Source: JALYNX01 sp963780755 (GTDB lineage Bacteria > Actinomycetota > Acidimicrobiia > Spongiisociales > ZC4RG35). Taken from it: a stretch of 64,000 bases of DNA. The stretch covers positions 806,001-870,000 of the forward strand of contig CAWACX010000002.1 in assembly GCA_963780755.1 (NCBI GenBank), in the 5' to 3' direction. Position numbers and translations under genes: made by a program. Position 1 is the stretch's first letter. Each line of letters starts with the position of its first letter. The notes below the pieces were generated by a model, which had not been told where the DNA came from, did no database searches, and saw nothing but the letters and a program-made list of their open reading frames with translations. Positions 39,448 to 48,787 of the stretch are shown here, piece after piece.

Positions 39448-41064
39448 ATGGAATTGTTCGAGACCTGGGCACTCACCCTGATCGTGTTTCTGCCCCTGGC
39501 CGGGGCACTCCTCCTCGGATTGATCCCAAAGGAGAACGAGGTCGCGGTCAAGTCGGTCGGGCTGCTGGTCACCGTCCTGGCCTTTGTCGCATCCCTGGTC
39601 GTCATCGGCCAGTTCGACTTCGCCAGCTCCACCTACAACACCTATCAGTTCGAGGCCAACGTCTCGTGGATCAGCGCCATCAACGCCAACTACCACGTCG
39701 GGGTGGACGGGATCAGCCTCCCGTTGCTCGTCCTCTCCACCTTCGTGATGGTGCTGGCGGTGATCTATAGCTGGAACCACTGGGAGGAGCCGAAGAACCC
39801 GAAGCTATTCCTGATCCTGATGCTCATCCTCGGCACCGGGCTCAACGGGACCTTCGTCGCGCTCGACCTCGTCTTGTTCTTCATCTTCTTCGAGGTGGTG
39901 CTGGTCCCCATGTACTTCATGATCGGGATCTGGGGAGACCGCTCGATGCGCAAGATCCCCGGTTTTGGCCGCGAGGTCCAGACCAGGCTCTACGCCTCGA
40001 TCAAGTTCTTCCTGTTCACGCTGTTCGGCTCGGCTTTCATGCTGCTCGGGTTCCTGGCGCTGTACTTCGAGTCGGGCAACTCGGGAGAGCGCACTTTCGA
40101 CATACCCGAACTCACCGAACTGGGGGCGGCCGGCGCCTTCAGCGGGGGTCGGTTCGCCTTCCTGGTGTTCGGGGCGATATTCCTCGGGTTCGCGGTGAAG
40201 GTCCCGATGTGGCCGTTCCACACCTGGCTCCCCGACGCCCACACCGCGGCCCCCACGGTGGGCTCGGTCCTGTTGGCGGCCATCATGCTGAAGCTCGGCT
40301 CATACGGCTTCATCAGGATCTCGATCCCGATCCTGCCCGAGGAGGCAGCGAACTGGGCCCCGGCGATCGCGATCCTGGCCGTGATCGGGATCATCTATGG
40401 ATCGTTGGCATGCCTCGCTCAGACCGACATGAAGCGCTTGATCGCCTTCTCGTCGGTGGGCCACATGGGCTTCGTGATGCTCGGGATCGCGACCATGAGC
40501 GATGTCGGTATCAACGCCTCGATCATCGGGATGGTGGCGCACGGCCTGATCACCGGTCTCTTGTTCTTCCTCGCCGGATCGATGTCGCACCGTTACCACA
40601 CCCGGGAGATGTCCCGCCTGGGAGGCAACATGAAGCTGATGCCGGTGATGGGCGGGATCCTCGCCTTCACTGCGATGGCCTCTCTCGGCCTGCCCGGCCT
40701 CGCCGGGTTCTGGGGTGAGTTCATGTCGCTGGTCGGGTCCTACAACCCGCTCCCCGGCCTTCCCCTCGGTGTCTTCCGGACTGCCATGGTGATCGGGGCG
40801 ATCGGCACCGTGCTCACCGCCGGGTACATGCTCTACCTCCTGCAGCAGGTCAACCTGGGAGAGCCCAACGCCGAATGGCAGGGCCATGAGTTCCACGATG
40901 TCGACAGGTTCGAGATGACGGCGTGGGTCCCTTTGATCGTCCTCATAGTGGTGATCGGGTTCTTCCCCAAGCTGATCTTCGACTCGACCACCGATGCCGT
41001 CGTCTCCCTGGTGGACACCGTCTTCAACGCCGAGACCACGGCTTCCTTGGGGTCGGGCGGCTGA
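39448..41064 (+). CDS. nuoM: NADH-quinone oxidoreductase subunit M, second copy
   Basis: This 538-residue proton-pumping subunit has about 14 helices. Motifs are VGVDGISLPLLVLSTF, FFIFFEVVLVPMYFMIGIWG, AVKVPMWPFHTWLPDAHTAAPTVGSVLLAAIMLKLGSYGF and LIAFSSVGHMGFVMLGI. It is the full-length counterpart of the fragment at 1-198 in the other complex I locus. The ribosome site is AGGAGAGG. Confidence 0.96.
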   Translation: MELFETWALTLIVFLPLAGALLLGLIPKENEVAVKSVGLLVTVLAFVASLVVIGQFDFASSTYNTYQFEANVSWISAINANYHVGVDGISLPLLVLSTFVMVLAVIYSWNHWEEPKNPKLFLILMLILGTGLNGTFVALDLVLFFIFFEVVLVPMYFMIGIWGDRSMRKIPGFGREVQTRLYASIKFFLFTLFGSAFMLLGFLALYFESGNSGERTFDIPELTELGAAGAFSGGRFAFLVFGAIFLGFAVKVPMWPFHTWLPDAHTAAPTVGSVLLAAIMLKLGSYGFIRISIPILPEEAANWAPAIAILAVIGIIYGSLACLAQTDMKRLIAFSSVGHMGFVMLGIATMSDVGINASIIGMVAHGLITGLLFFLAGSMSHRYHTREMSRLGGNMKLMPVMGGILAFTAMASLGLPGLAGFWGEFMSLVGSYNPLPGLPLGVFRTAMVIGAIGTVLTAGYMLYLLQQVNLGEPNAEWQGHEFHDVDRFEMTAWVPLIVLIVVIGFFPKLIFDSTTDAVVSLVDTVFNAETTASLGSGG

Positions 41065-41068
41065 CCTG

Positions 41069-42553
41069 ATGCCCTACGAGATCGACTATCTGGCTCTGGG
41101 CCCCGAGCTGGTCGTGATCGCGACCATGCTCGGCGTGTTCACGCTCGATCTCTTGCTGCCCCGCTCCAAGAAGTTCTGGACGGCGACGATGGCTGTTGCC
41201 GGCACGGCTCTGGCCGCCGTGCCACTGGTGATACTGGCAGTCGAGGGCACCTCGGTCTCGATGTTCGATGGCTCCTACGTCGTCGACGATTTCGCCATCA
41301 TCCTCAAGGCGGTCTTCATCGTGGCGGCCTACATCGTGATGTTGATGTCCCACCACTACATCGAGTCCGACCGCTACTACCAGGGCGAGTACTACTTCCT
41401 CCTCCTCGCCTCCGTGCTCGGCTCCCTGGTCATGGCGTCGGCCCGCGACCTGATCATCCTCTTCATCGGACTGGAACTGACAACCGGGCCGCTCTACCTC
41501 CTCGCCGGGTGGAGGAAGGGCGACGCCAAGTCCAACGAGGCCTCGATGAAGTACTTCATCCTGGGCATCCTCTCCACGGCGATCCTGCTCTACGGGATGT
41601 CGATGCTCTACGGGCTGACTGGTGAGGTCACCTTTGCCGGCCTGGCCGAGAAGACAGGAGCCTTGGTCGACGAGCCGATGATGGTGGTCGCGGTCATGGC
41701 GCTGATAGTCGGTTTCGGGTTCAAGACCTCGGCAGTCCCCTTCCACCTCTGGGCGCCGGACACCTACGAAGGGGCGCCGACTCCGATCACCGCTTACCTG
41801 TCGGTGAACTCCAAGGCTGCGGGGTTCGTCGCTTTTCTCGTCGTGATGTACCAGGCCCTTCCCGACCTCTCCGAGATCTGGGCACCGGCTCTGTGGCTCC
41901 TGGCGGCGGCCTCGATGACGATCGGCAACCTGGGAGCGCTTCGACAGACCAACGTGGTCCGGCTTCTCGCCTACTCATCGATCGCGCAGGCCGGGTTCAT
42001 GCTGGTTCCGTTCGCCTCTGCCGCGGTCGCCGGCACGGATCTGGCAGAGGCATTCTCAGCCACCCTCGTCTACCTGGTGATCTACGCGGTGATGAATCTG
42101 GGCGCGTTTGCGGTGGTGATTGCCGCCGCCCGAAAGACTCGATCCGGCGAGATCGAGGCCTGGTCGGGCCTTGCTCAGGTCGATGTCCGGCTCGGGGCCC
42201 TGGTCACGGTGTTCTTCTTCAGCCTCGCCGGCATCCCGCCACTTGCCGGCTGGTTCGCCAAGTTCGTGATGTTCCGCTCGGCGATCATCGTCGGTGGCAC
42301 CTCGACGGTGGTGCTGGCCGCGATCGCCGCGGTCAACTCGGTGATCGCCCTCTACTACTACGCCCGGGTGGTCAAGGCGGTGTGGCTGGACGACCCGATC
42401 GGCGAGTTTGCTCCGGATGCCGAGGCCGCCCCGGCGGGTTCGTTGCGGCTTGCACTCATCATCTCGCTTGCTGTGACCGTGGCAGTCGGGCTCTTCCCCG
42501 CAATCGTGACCTTCGTCGGTGACGCCAGCCGGGTCATCGCCAGCGGGGGATAG
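41069..42553 (+). CDS. nuoN: NADH-quinone oxidoreductase subunit N, second copy
   Basis: This 494-residue proton-pumping subunit ends the operon. Motifs are YFLLLASVLGSLVMASARDLIILFIGLELTTGPLYLLAGW, SMKYFILGILSTAILLYGMSMLYG, FKTSAVPFHLWAPDTYEGAPTPITAYLS and LLAYSSIAQAGFMLVPF. ATG 41069 starts the first helix; the frame before it overlaps nuoM. Only a short gap separates it from the convergent beta-lactamase-like gene. Confidence 0.96.
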   Translation: MPYEIDYLALGPELVVIATMLGVFTLDLLLPRSKKFWTATMAVAGTALAAVPLVILAVEGTSVSMFDGSYVVDDFAIILKAVFIVAAYIVMLMSHHYIESDRYYQGEYYFLLLASVLGSLVMASARDLIILFIGLELTTGPLYLLAGWRKGDAKSNEASMKYFILGILSTAILLYGMSMLYGLTGEVTFAGLAEKTGALVDEPMMVVAVMALIVGFGFKTSAVPFHLWAPDTYEGAPTPITAYLSVNSKAAGFVAFLVVMYQALPDLSEIWAPALWLLAAASMTIGNLGALRQTNVVRLLAYSSIAQAGFMLVPFASAAVAGTDLAEAFSATLVYLVIYAVMNLGAFAVVIAAARKTRSGEIEAWSGLAQVDVRLGALVTVFFFSLAGIPPLAGWFAKFVMFRSAIIVGGTSTVVLAAIAAVNSVIALYYYARVVKAVWLDDPIGEFAPDAEAAPAGSLRLALIISLAVTVAVGLFPAIVTFVGDASRVIASGG

Positions 42554-42562
42554 CTTCGCCCG

Positions 42563-43627
42563 TCATTCCCGCGGGTCCACCAATCCGAGAACTTCCTCGA
42601 CCTTCTGTGTCACCGCCCACGACCCACGGTCTTGATTGCAGAGCACGGTGATGGTGATCCCCGCCTCGACGAACCGGGAAAGGATGGCGGAGACCCCAGG
42701 ATCAGCCCCGCTATGACCGATGATGGTCACCTCGTCGTCGATCACCACCAGTTCCATCCCGTAGCCGTATCCCTCGGGAGAGTCGGGCTCGAAGCCGTAG
42801 GGGGTGAGCATCTTGGACACAGAATCCGGGCTCACGACCTCGCCACCGGTCAGAGCATCGAGAAATCGCACCAGGTCGGCAGCCGTGGTGACCATCCCTC
42901 CGTCGGGCATGCCTGCGGCGGGGACGCTGTAGATGTTGGATCGCCATTCGTCGGGTGGGCTCTCGGTCACCAGGTAGGAGGACGCCAGGCCCGCCGGCTC
43001 CAGGTCGAGCTCGGAGAAGGAGGTCTCGGCCATTCCCACCGGGCCCAGGACCTCCTCGGCTGCCACCTGGCGGAACTCTTTGCTGGTGACCCACTCGATG
43101 AGCACGCCGATCAAGATGTAGTTGGCGTCGCAGTAGGAGAACCGGGCACCGGGATCGAAAATCGCCGGAAGCTCGGCGAACAAAGGAAGGATGTCTTTCG
43201 GGCCTCGCGCTTGCGACACGGGCACCTGGTCCCACGCCGATACGAATGACCCCCAGGTCTCGTCGTCGTGGTCGTGATACCCGGGAAGGCCGGACGTGTG
43301 CGACAAGAGATGATGGAGGGTGTGCCGCCCGTCTATCGATGCCGGCCGCAGGTCGGGGGGAAGGAAGTCGGTGAGCGGCCGATCGAGCCTGAGCGCCCCA
43401 CTCTCCACGAGTTTCATCGCTGTGGCCGCGGTGACCATTTTGGTGATGGACGCCACTTGAAATCGGGTGCCCATCGACATCGGGACCCGAAGCCCGCGAT
43501 GTGCCCAACCACCGGCATGCTCGAAGAGGGTGGTGCCCTGGCGCGAAGTCACCAAAGCGATACCTGAGAACTCATCGCGGTCCACTCGCTCCTGGAGCCA
43601 GGAGTGCAGTGGACCGAGGTCGTTCAT
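42563..43627 (-). CDS. Beta-lactamase-family serine hydrolase (class C/esterase type)
   Basis: This 354-residue protein has the SxxK motif as SITK (near 60, VASITKMVTAATAMKLVESG), the conserved LLSHTSGLPGY and a C-terminal HSG (GHSGADPG). The middle YxN motif is replaced by Tyr-Cys-Asp (SYCDANY), a change from Asn to Asp that may alter activity. No signal peptide is visible, so a cytoplasmic esterase, peptidase or amide hydrolase is more likely than a beta-lactamase. It overlaps the GNAT gene upstream by 4 bases. Confidence 0.85.
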   Translation of the reverse strand: MNDLGPLHSWLQERVDRDEFSGIALVTSRQGTTLFEHAGGWAHRGLRVPMSMGTRFQVASITKMVTAATAMKLVESGALRLDRPLTDFLPPDLRPASIDGRHTLHHLLSHTSGLPGYHDHDDETWGSFVSAWDQVPVSQARGPKDILPLFAELPAIFDPGARFSYCDANYILIGVLIEWVTSKEFRQVAAEEVLGPVGMAETSFSELDLEPAGLASSYLVTESPPDEWRSNIYSVPAAGMPDGGMVTTAADLVRFLDALTGGEVVSPDSVSKMLTPYGFEPDSPEGYGYGMELVVIDDEVTIIGHSGADPGVSAILSRFVEAGITITVLCNQDRGSWAVTQKVEEVLGLVDPRE

Positions 43628-44208
43628 CGACTCCCGCGCATCTCACCGCGGCGGATCGCGTTGAACTCCCGGTCCAACAACGACCAGAGCGTGTGGTCCA
43701 CCCAGTTGCCACGGATCAGCAGTTCTTCTCTGAGCACCCCTTCCCGGGTGAAGCCGAGCTTCTCGGCGACTCTGTCGGACGCGTCATTTCCCACCGCGAT
43801 CCGCAATGTCACCTTGTGATAGCCGAGCGCCCCATAAGCCTCGACGAGGAGCCGGTCCACGGCCTCAGTGCAGTACCCGTTCGAGTGATCGTCTGTTCTA
43901 ACCCAATAGCCGAACTCAGCGATCTTGCCCAGCTTGGAAACGGTCCACATCGACACGTTCCCCAGATGCCGATCGGGCTGCTCCTTGAGGCGCACCGAGT
44001 AGTCCCAGGCCCGGTCTTCCTTCCACGCCTGGATCGACTCTCTGATGAACGCGGTCGTGTCCCCATGCTCGTAGTCGAGGCGTGCCCAGGGGAGCCATTG
44101 GTTCAACTCGGGCAGCGAAGCGCGGATAGCGTCGTCCAGTGTTGCCTGGTCGCGGCGGGTGAAGCGCTGCAGGATCAAGCGCTCGGTTTCGAGGATGGGC
44201 CGTGGCAC
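43624..44208 (-). CDS. GNAT-family acetyltransferase (RimJ/RimL type)
   Basis: This 194-residue protein begins ILETERLILQRFTRRD, typical of RimJ/RimL N-acetyltransferases, and has an acetyl-CoA pocket of the form WVRTDDHSNGYCTEAVDRLLVEAYGALGYHKVTLRI and ASDRVAEKLGFTREGVLREE. It may acetylate a protein N-terminus or small amine. It is divergent from the Nudix gene (37-base gap with an inverted repeat) and is coupled to the downstream serine hydrolase gene. Confidence 0.9.
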   Translation of the reverse strand: MPRPILETERLILQRFTRRDQATLDDAIRASLPELNQWLPWARLDYEHGDTTAFIRESIQAWKEDRAWDYSVRLKEQPDRHLGNVSMWTVSKLGKIAEFGYWVRTDDHSNGYCTEAVDRLLVEAYGALGYHKVTLRIAVGNDASDRVAEKLGFTREGVLREELLIRGNWVDHTLWSLLDREFNAIRRGEMRGSR

Positions 44209-44212
44209 CGGA

Positions 44213-44238
44213 TCAGGTTATCGGCGCCCTTAACCTGA
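44213..44238. promoter_or_regulatory. Inverted repeat between divergent GNAT and Nudix genes
   Basis: TCAGGTTA (44213-44220) and TAACCTGA (44231-44238) are perfect inverted 8-base arms 10 bases apart, centred in the 37-base gap between the two start codons. It fits a shared operator; the protein that binds it is unknown. Confidence 0.5.
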
Positions 44239-44245
44239 CAACTGA

Positions 44246-44773
44246 ATGTGGGACCGACTTCACCTGAGCGGCGACCAGCCCGAGCTGGGCGGGGAGCCGC
44301 AGGCGGCGGTCCTGGCGGCGCTGTACGAAGACGAGGCAGGCGAAGTGCGCGTGGTCCTGACCAAACGCCCCGACACCATGCCCACCCATGCCGGGCACAT
44401 CTCGTTCCCGGGCGGGCGCACCCACCCCTCCGACCGGGGGCCGGTGGACACCGCCCTGCGCGAAGCTCATGAGGAAGTTGGGATCGATCCCGAGTCTGTC
44501 GAAATCCTCGGCTTCCTCCCTCCGATCGACACCGTCGAGTTCCGGCCGATGGTGGTGCCGGTCGTCGGCCGTTTGGCCCCGCCTGTGCTCTTGGTGCCCA
44601 GCGAGCGCGAAGTGGCAAAGATCTATACCCCGCTCCTGGCCGATCTCGCCGAGAACGACCGGTGGTGGAGCATCCCGTGGAACGACAACGAGGTCTGGTA
44701 CTACGACCTCGGCGGTGACACGCTCTGGGGGGCAACCGCACGAATGGTGCGGTCGCTCGTGGGCCTCGGCTAA
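44246..44773 (+). CDS. Nudix hydrolase (CoA-diphosphatase-like)
   Basis: This 175-residue protein has the Nudix box near 55-78: GGRTHPSDRGPVDTALREAHEEVG, with REAHEEVG catalytic part intact. The preceding LTKRPDTMPTHAGHISFPGG segment matches the CoA-pyrophosphatase subgroup (usually HxGQVAFPGG). It probably cleaves CoA or related dinucleotide diphosphates. A C-terminal WWSIPWNDNEVWYYDLGGDTLWGATARMV ending also fits that group. Confidence 0.85.
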   Translation: MWDRLHLSGDQPELGGEPQAAVLAALYEDEAGEVRVVLTKRPDTMPTHAGHISFPGGRTHPSDRGPVDTALREAHEEVGIDPESVEILGFLPPIDTVEFRPMVVPVVGRLAPPVLLVPSEREVAKIYTPLLADLAENDRWWSIPWNDNEVWYYDLGGDTLWGATARMVRSLVGLG

Positions 44774-44820
44774 CCGGTCCCGGTTCAAGAATCCACGCCG
44801 ATTCTGCCGATCCTTACTAG

Positions 44821-46620
44821 GTGAGCTCGCGCGCTCCCATTGATGCGCAACAGCGTTTCCACAGGTATGTGGCGGTGCTGTTTGCCGTGACCTTCCCTGC
44901 GCTGGCGGTGATCGAGATCGCCCGCACGGAAATGGCGTCACCCCTGGCCCCGATCCGATGGGCCAGCTACCTGGTGCTCGCGGTGTGGGCGATCTGGCTC
45001 ACGCAGCGCCTCGAGGCCAACGCCATCATGCTGGTGCTCACCACGACCTGGTTTTTCGGATCGTTGTCCGTGATCGAGGCGATGTTCGGTGCGCAGATCT
45101 CTGCCTTCGACTTCACCACCACTTTCGGGCTGGTGATGATGCTGGGCGTGTTGGCCGGGACCCTCAGCGCGGGGAGCCGCCTCGTTTGGTCAGGGGCAGT
45201 CGGGTTCTCGATCGCGATGTGGAGTATCAGCATGGGTTTGATCCTCGGCGACCCCTTGGAGACTGTTGCCGCCCGTTCCGTGACGGCGGTGGCCGGAGTC
45301 GTCTTCACCACCGCTCTCGTCTCAAAGCTCTATGACCAGCTCTCGGAGTCGATCTCCCGCTACGACCAGGCTGCCCGACTCCAGCACGCGATTGCCACCT
45401 GTTCCGAGGCGCTCCTGGTCCAGACCGACGTCTTCGCCATCTACGAGGCGGTCAGGGCGCTCATGGAAGCCACCGACGCCGACTACTCGTACGTAGCTAG
45501 GACCTTGGAGGTCGATGGCCTGCCGAACTGGGAGATCATCGCCGACGCACGTCGCAGCTCGAGCATTCACATGGGTGGCTGGAAGAGCGGGGCATACGCC
45601 GCGGAGTCACCGACCTTTCGAGCACTATCCGAAGGGCGGTCGATCGCAGTGCACACCGCTCGCCTCCAAGGCGAGGAAAAGACGGCATACGAAAAGGATG
45701 GGATCGCCTCCGAGGTCATGGTCCCGATCTTCGTCGAGGGCACCTTCCGGGGCTCGATCGGTTTCGTGGCTTGCCTCGAAGACCGCTCTTGGACCGAAGA
45801 CGAGGTGGAGACGCTGTGGCGTGCCTCGCACATGATCGGGGCCTACTGGCGCCGTCAGGACGATCAAGAGGAGCTGAAAGCCTCGAACGACTTCAAAGAC
45901 CGCTTGCTGGCATCGGTCAGCCACGAGATCAGGACACCGCTCACCGCCATCGTCGGCCTTGCCGAGGAGATCGCAAGCAGCCAGGCCGGGCTGGGCGCCG
46001 ACGAGCTCGTCGAGCTGAACGGGATCATCGCGGTCCAGAGCCGGGAATTGGCCGAGTTGGTGGAGGACCTGCTCATCGCATCGCGGGCCGAAGCGGGAAA
46101 TCTGTCGATCAAATCCGATCGCATCGACCTCCGGCAGGAGGTGGAGAGTGTGGTGCGCGGGGTCAGGGAGTCGCATCCCAGCAACAAGTCCCTGATCGTG
46201 GAGGGGGACCGCATCGTGGCCTGGGCCGACGCCCTCAGATGCCGGCAGATCATCCGGAATCTCCTTACCAATGCCGTCAAGTACGGGGGAGACCGGATCG
46301 CCGTGATGGTGAGGACCTTGGGCGACCGGGCCCAGATCCTGGTCGCCGACGATGGCACCGGTGTCCCGCCCGAGGAACAGGAGCTCATCTTCGAGAGGTA
46401 CTACCGGGGCCGGCAGTCCCCGACCCAGCCCGGTTCCGTCGGCATAGGGCTCGCGGTGTCCCGACAGCTCGCCGAGCTGATGGGGGGGACCCTGAGATAT
46501 GTCGACGCATACGGTGAATCGCGCTTCGAGCTGACCCTCCCGACACTGCCCATCGAGACTGCCCATTCCGCTCCGATGTCCTCGGAGCCGATTGCGAGAA
46601 TCGTCGCCGGAGTGGTCTGA
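44821..46620 (+). CDS. Membrane sensor histidine kinase with GAF domain
   Basis: This 599-residue kinase has an N-terminal membrane part of about five to six helices (15-165), a GAF domain (about 185-340) and a histidine kinase core. His368 is the phospho-acceptor in ASVSHEIRTPLTAIVG. The HATPase motifs are LRCRQIIRNLLTNAVKYGG (N-box), ADDGTGVPPE (G1) and SVGIGLAVSRQLAELMGG (G2). The input signal is unknown. No response regulator gene is adjacent. The start is GTG 44821. Confidence 0.9.
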   Translation: MSSRAPIDAQQRFHRYVAVLFAVTFPALAVIEIARTEMASPLAPIRWASYLVLAVWAIWLTQRLEANAIMLVLTTTWFFGSLSVIEAMFGAQISAFDFTTTFGLVMMLGVLAGTLSAGSRLVWSGAVGFSIAMWSISMGLILGDPLETVAARSVTAVAGVVFTTALVSKLYDQLSESISRYDQAARLQHAIATCSEALLVQTDVFAIYEAVRALMEATDADYSYVARTLEVDGLPNWEIIADARRSSSIHMGGWKSGAYAAESPTFRALSEGRSIAVHTARLQGEEKTAYEKDGIASEVMVPIFVEGTFRGSIGFVACLEDRSWTEDEVETLWRASHMIGAYWRRQDDQEELKASNDFKDRLLASVSHEIRTPLTAIVGLAEEIASSQAGLGADELVELNGIIAVQSRELAELVEDLLIASRAEAGNLSIKSDRIDLRQEVESVVRGVRESHPSNKSLIVEGDRIVAWADALRCRQIIRNLLTNAVKYGGDRIAVMVRTLGDRAQILVADDGTGVPPEEQELIFERYYRGRQSPTQPGSVGIGLAVSRQLAELMGGTLRYVDAYGESRFELTLPTLPIETAHSAPMSSEPIARIVAGVV

Positions 46621-46678
46621 ACAAATCAGGCCCGGTTGTCCCCAGGTCCCGATTCGTCCCTTCAATTTGGGGAATACA

Positions 46679-47773
46679 ATGCCGAATTCACCGGGGGCCT
46701 CGAGCAAGGTGGACGTCCTGAAGAAGCGATTGTTGATAGGTGGCGCGTTATTCGCCGTCGCACTCCTCGCCGGAGCTGCCTATCTCGGCGCGTCCACATG
46801 GGGTGAGGTGAACCGGGTCACGATCGATCGCCCCGACCCCTCCGACATCGAAGAGGGGAACGAGAGCAAGCCGGTCGAGGAGCAGCCCGCCGGTGCCGAG
46901 ATCTCGGTGCCGCCCAGTGGAGACGGCCTCGATGTCTTCCTGCTCGTCGGCTCCGACTCACGGGACCAACTCGATGACACCGACGGCTTCGGCAGCTTCG
47001 AGGGGCATCGCGCCGATGTCGTGATGGTCTTGCTCCGCCAGCGGGACGGTGAGGATGCCGCCATCCTCTCCCTCCCCCGGGACCTCCTGGTGGAGGACAG
47101 GTGCACCGGGGCAGAACACCGGCTCAACGACGCCCTGGAGGGGTGTGGTCTCCTGATGAACGGGGCCACCTCCCTGACCATGACCGTCGAAGACCTCATC
47201 GGAGTCCCGATCGATCACTTCGCACTCGTCGACCTGGCCGGCTTCCAGGAGGCGGTCGATGCGGTAGGGGGCTATGAGATCTGCCTCAGCCGGGCGGTCC
47301 GCGATTCGAAGGCCCATCTCGAGCTGCCGGCCGGCTGCACCCTCGCTTCGGGCGCCCAGACCCTGGCCTGGCTTCGTTCTCGCAACACCGAAGAGTTGAC
47401 CGTGGACGGATGGCGCATAGTGCCCGGCGTCAACGACCTGACCCGCAACGAGCGCCAGCGCGAGTTCATGCTCTCGATGATGGGCAGCCTTGGCGATTTC
47501 AGCAGCCCACAAGACATCACCTCCGTCGCACAAAGCCTTGCCCCCTACGTCACAGTCGATGCCAGCCTGAGCCTTCTCGATGCGGTCGGCCTCGCCTGGA
47601 CTATGCGCGATCTCGGGTCCGGGTCCGTCGACGAGCTGGACATTCCGGTGAGCGACGTCACCACCGATTCCGGTGCGGCGGTCCTGGTCCCGGCGGTGGA
47701 CATCGCTGGCGTGGTCGCCTCGTACCTCTCGCCGGAGTTCGCAGAAGAGCCCGGCTCCGCCGTCGCCGGTTGA
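46679..47773 (+). CDS. LytR-CpsA-Psr (LCP) family protein
   Basis: This 364-residue protein has an N-terminal membrane anchor (about 15-40) and an extracytoplasmic LCP domain (about 80-290). Motifs are DVFLLVGSDSRDQ, HRADVVMVLL, AAILSLPRDLLVE, RLNDALEGCG and VDLAGFQEAVDAVGGYEICL. LCP enzymes attach glycopolymers such as teichoic acid or arabinogalactan to peptidoglycan. ATG 46679 with GGGGA upstream is preferred. It lies upstream of trpS with a 21-base gap. Confidence 0.88.
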   Translation: MPNSPGASSKVDVLKKRLLIGGALFAVALLAGAAYLGASTWGEVNRVTIDRPDPSDIEEGNESKPVEEQPAGAEISVPPSGDGLDVFLLVGSDSRDQLDDTDGFGSFEGHRADVVMVLLRQRDGEDAAILSLPRDLLVEDRCTGAEHRLNDALEGCGLLMNGATSLTMTVEDLIGVPIDHFALVDLAGFQEAVDAVGGYEICLSRAVRDSKAHLELPAGCTLASGAQTLAWLRSRNTEELTVDGWRIVPGVNDLTRNERQREFMLSMMGSLGDFSSPQDITSVAQSLAPYVTVDASLSLLDAVGLAWTMRDLGSGSVDELDIPVSDVTTDSGAAVLVPAVDIAGVVASYLSPEFAEEPGSAVAG

Positions 47774-47794
47774 TCGTGCTCGAGCACCGCTGAG

Positions 47795-48778
47795 ATGTCA
47801 GGCCGAAGGAGAGTCTTCTCCGGGATGCAGCCCACCGGCGAGCCCCATCTCGGGAACCTGGTCGGCGCGCTTCGGAACTGGGTGAAGATGCAGGACGACT
47901 ACGACACGATCTATTGCGTAGTCGACCTCCACGCCATGACCTCCCCCTACGACCCGGCAGACCTGATCCGCGATCGGCACGAGCTGGCCCGGATGATCCT
48001 GGCATCGGGAGTGGACCCGGCTCGGTCCCTCCTCTACTACCAGTCCGAGGTGCCCCAGCACGTCGAGCTCTCATGGATCCTGGGCACGATCGCCGGGCTA
48101 GGCCAATTGGAGCGGATGACACAGTTCAAGGAGAAGTCAGATCGCTCCGGTCAGAACCTGGGAATTCTCGCCTATCCAGTGCTCCAGGCCGCCGACATCC
48201 TGATCCACAAGGTCCACGCCGTGCCGGTGGGTGACGATCAGGCACAGCATCTGGAGCTGACCAGGGACATAGCCGAGCGGTTCAATGCTCGATTTGGCGA
48301 TGAGTTCCCGGTTCCGGAGCGGATCACGCCCGAGATCGGGGCCCGGGTCATGTCGCTCACCGACCCCACCGCCAAGATGTCGAAGTCGGACCCGTCACCC
48401 AGGTCACGGATCCTGCTCAACGATCGCCCCGAGGAGATCATCAAGAAGGTCAAGGCGGCTGTGACCGACGCCGGGAGTGAGGTCACCTACGACTGGGAGC
48501 AGAAGCCCGGGATCTCGAACCTCCTCGAGCTGTTCAGCTTCTTCAGCGAGCGACCCATCTCCGGGTTGGTCGAGGAATATCGGGCCTCGGGCTATGGCCG
48601 GTTCAAGGAGGCGGTGGGCGAGGCGATCGTCGCCGGCTTGGCCCCGATCCAGGACGCCTACGCCGGGCTGTCCGACTCCGAGGTCCGCGCAGTGATGGAG
48701 AACAGCGCCACGACTGCCAGGGACCGCGCCGAGGAATCGATGAAGACGATCCGGGCGAAGGTCGGCCTCTCGGCGTAA
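47795..48778 (+). CDS. trpS: Tryptophanyl-tRNA synthetase
   Basis: This 327-residue class I aminoacyl-tRNA synthetase charges tRNA-Trp. It has the HIGH-like sequence His18-Leu-Gly-Asn, the family motif GDDQAQHLELTRD and KMSKS in TAKMSKSDPSP. Length is normal for bacterial TrpRS. The Met start MSGRRRVFSGMQPTGEPHLGN is the usual N-terminus. Confidence 0.96.
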   Translation: MSGRRRVFSGMQPTGEPHLGNLVGALRNWVKMQDDYDTIYCVVDLHAMTSPYDPADLIRDRHELARMILASGVDPARSLLYYQSEVPQHVELSWILGTIAGLGQLERMTQFKEKSDRSGQNLGILAYPVLQAADILIHKVHAVPVGDDQAQHLELTRDIAERFNARFGDEFPVPERITPEIGARVMSLTDPTAKMSKSDPSPRSRILLNDRPEEIIKKVKAAVTDAGSEVTYDWEQKPGISNLLELFSFFSERPISGLVEEYRASGYGRFKEAVGEAIVAGLAPIQDAYAGLSDSEVRAVMENSATTARDRAEESMKTIRAKVGLSA

Positions 48779-48787
48779 GGCTTGAAC

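Noticed and set aside
44774..44820. tRNA-like GGTTCAAGAATCC between the Nudix and kinase genes
   Set aside because: The gap is only 47 bases and no cloverleaf can be formed.
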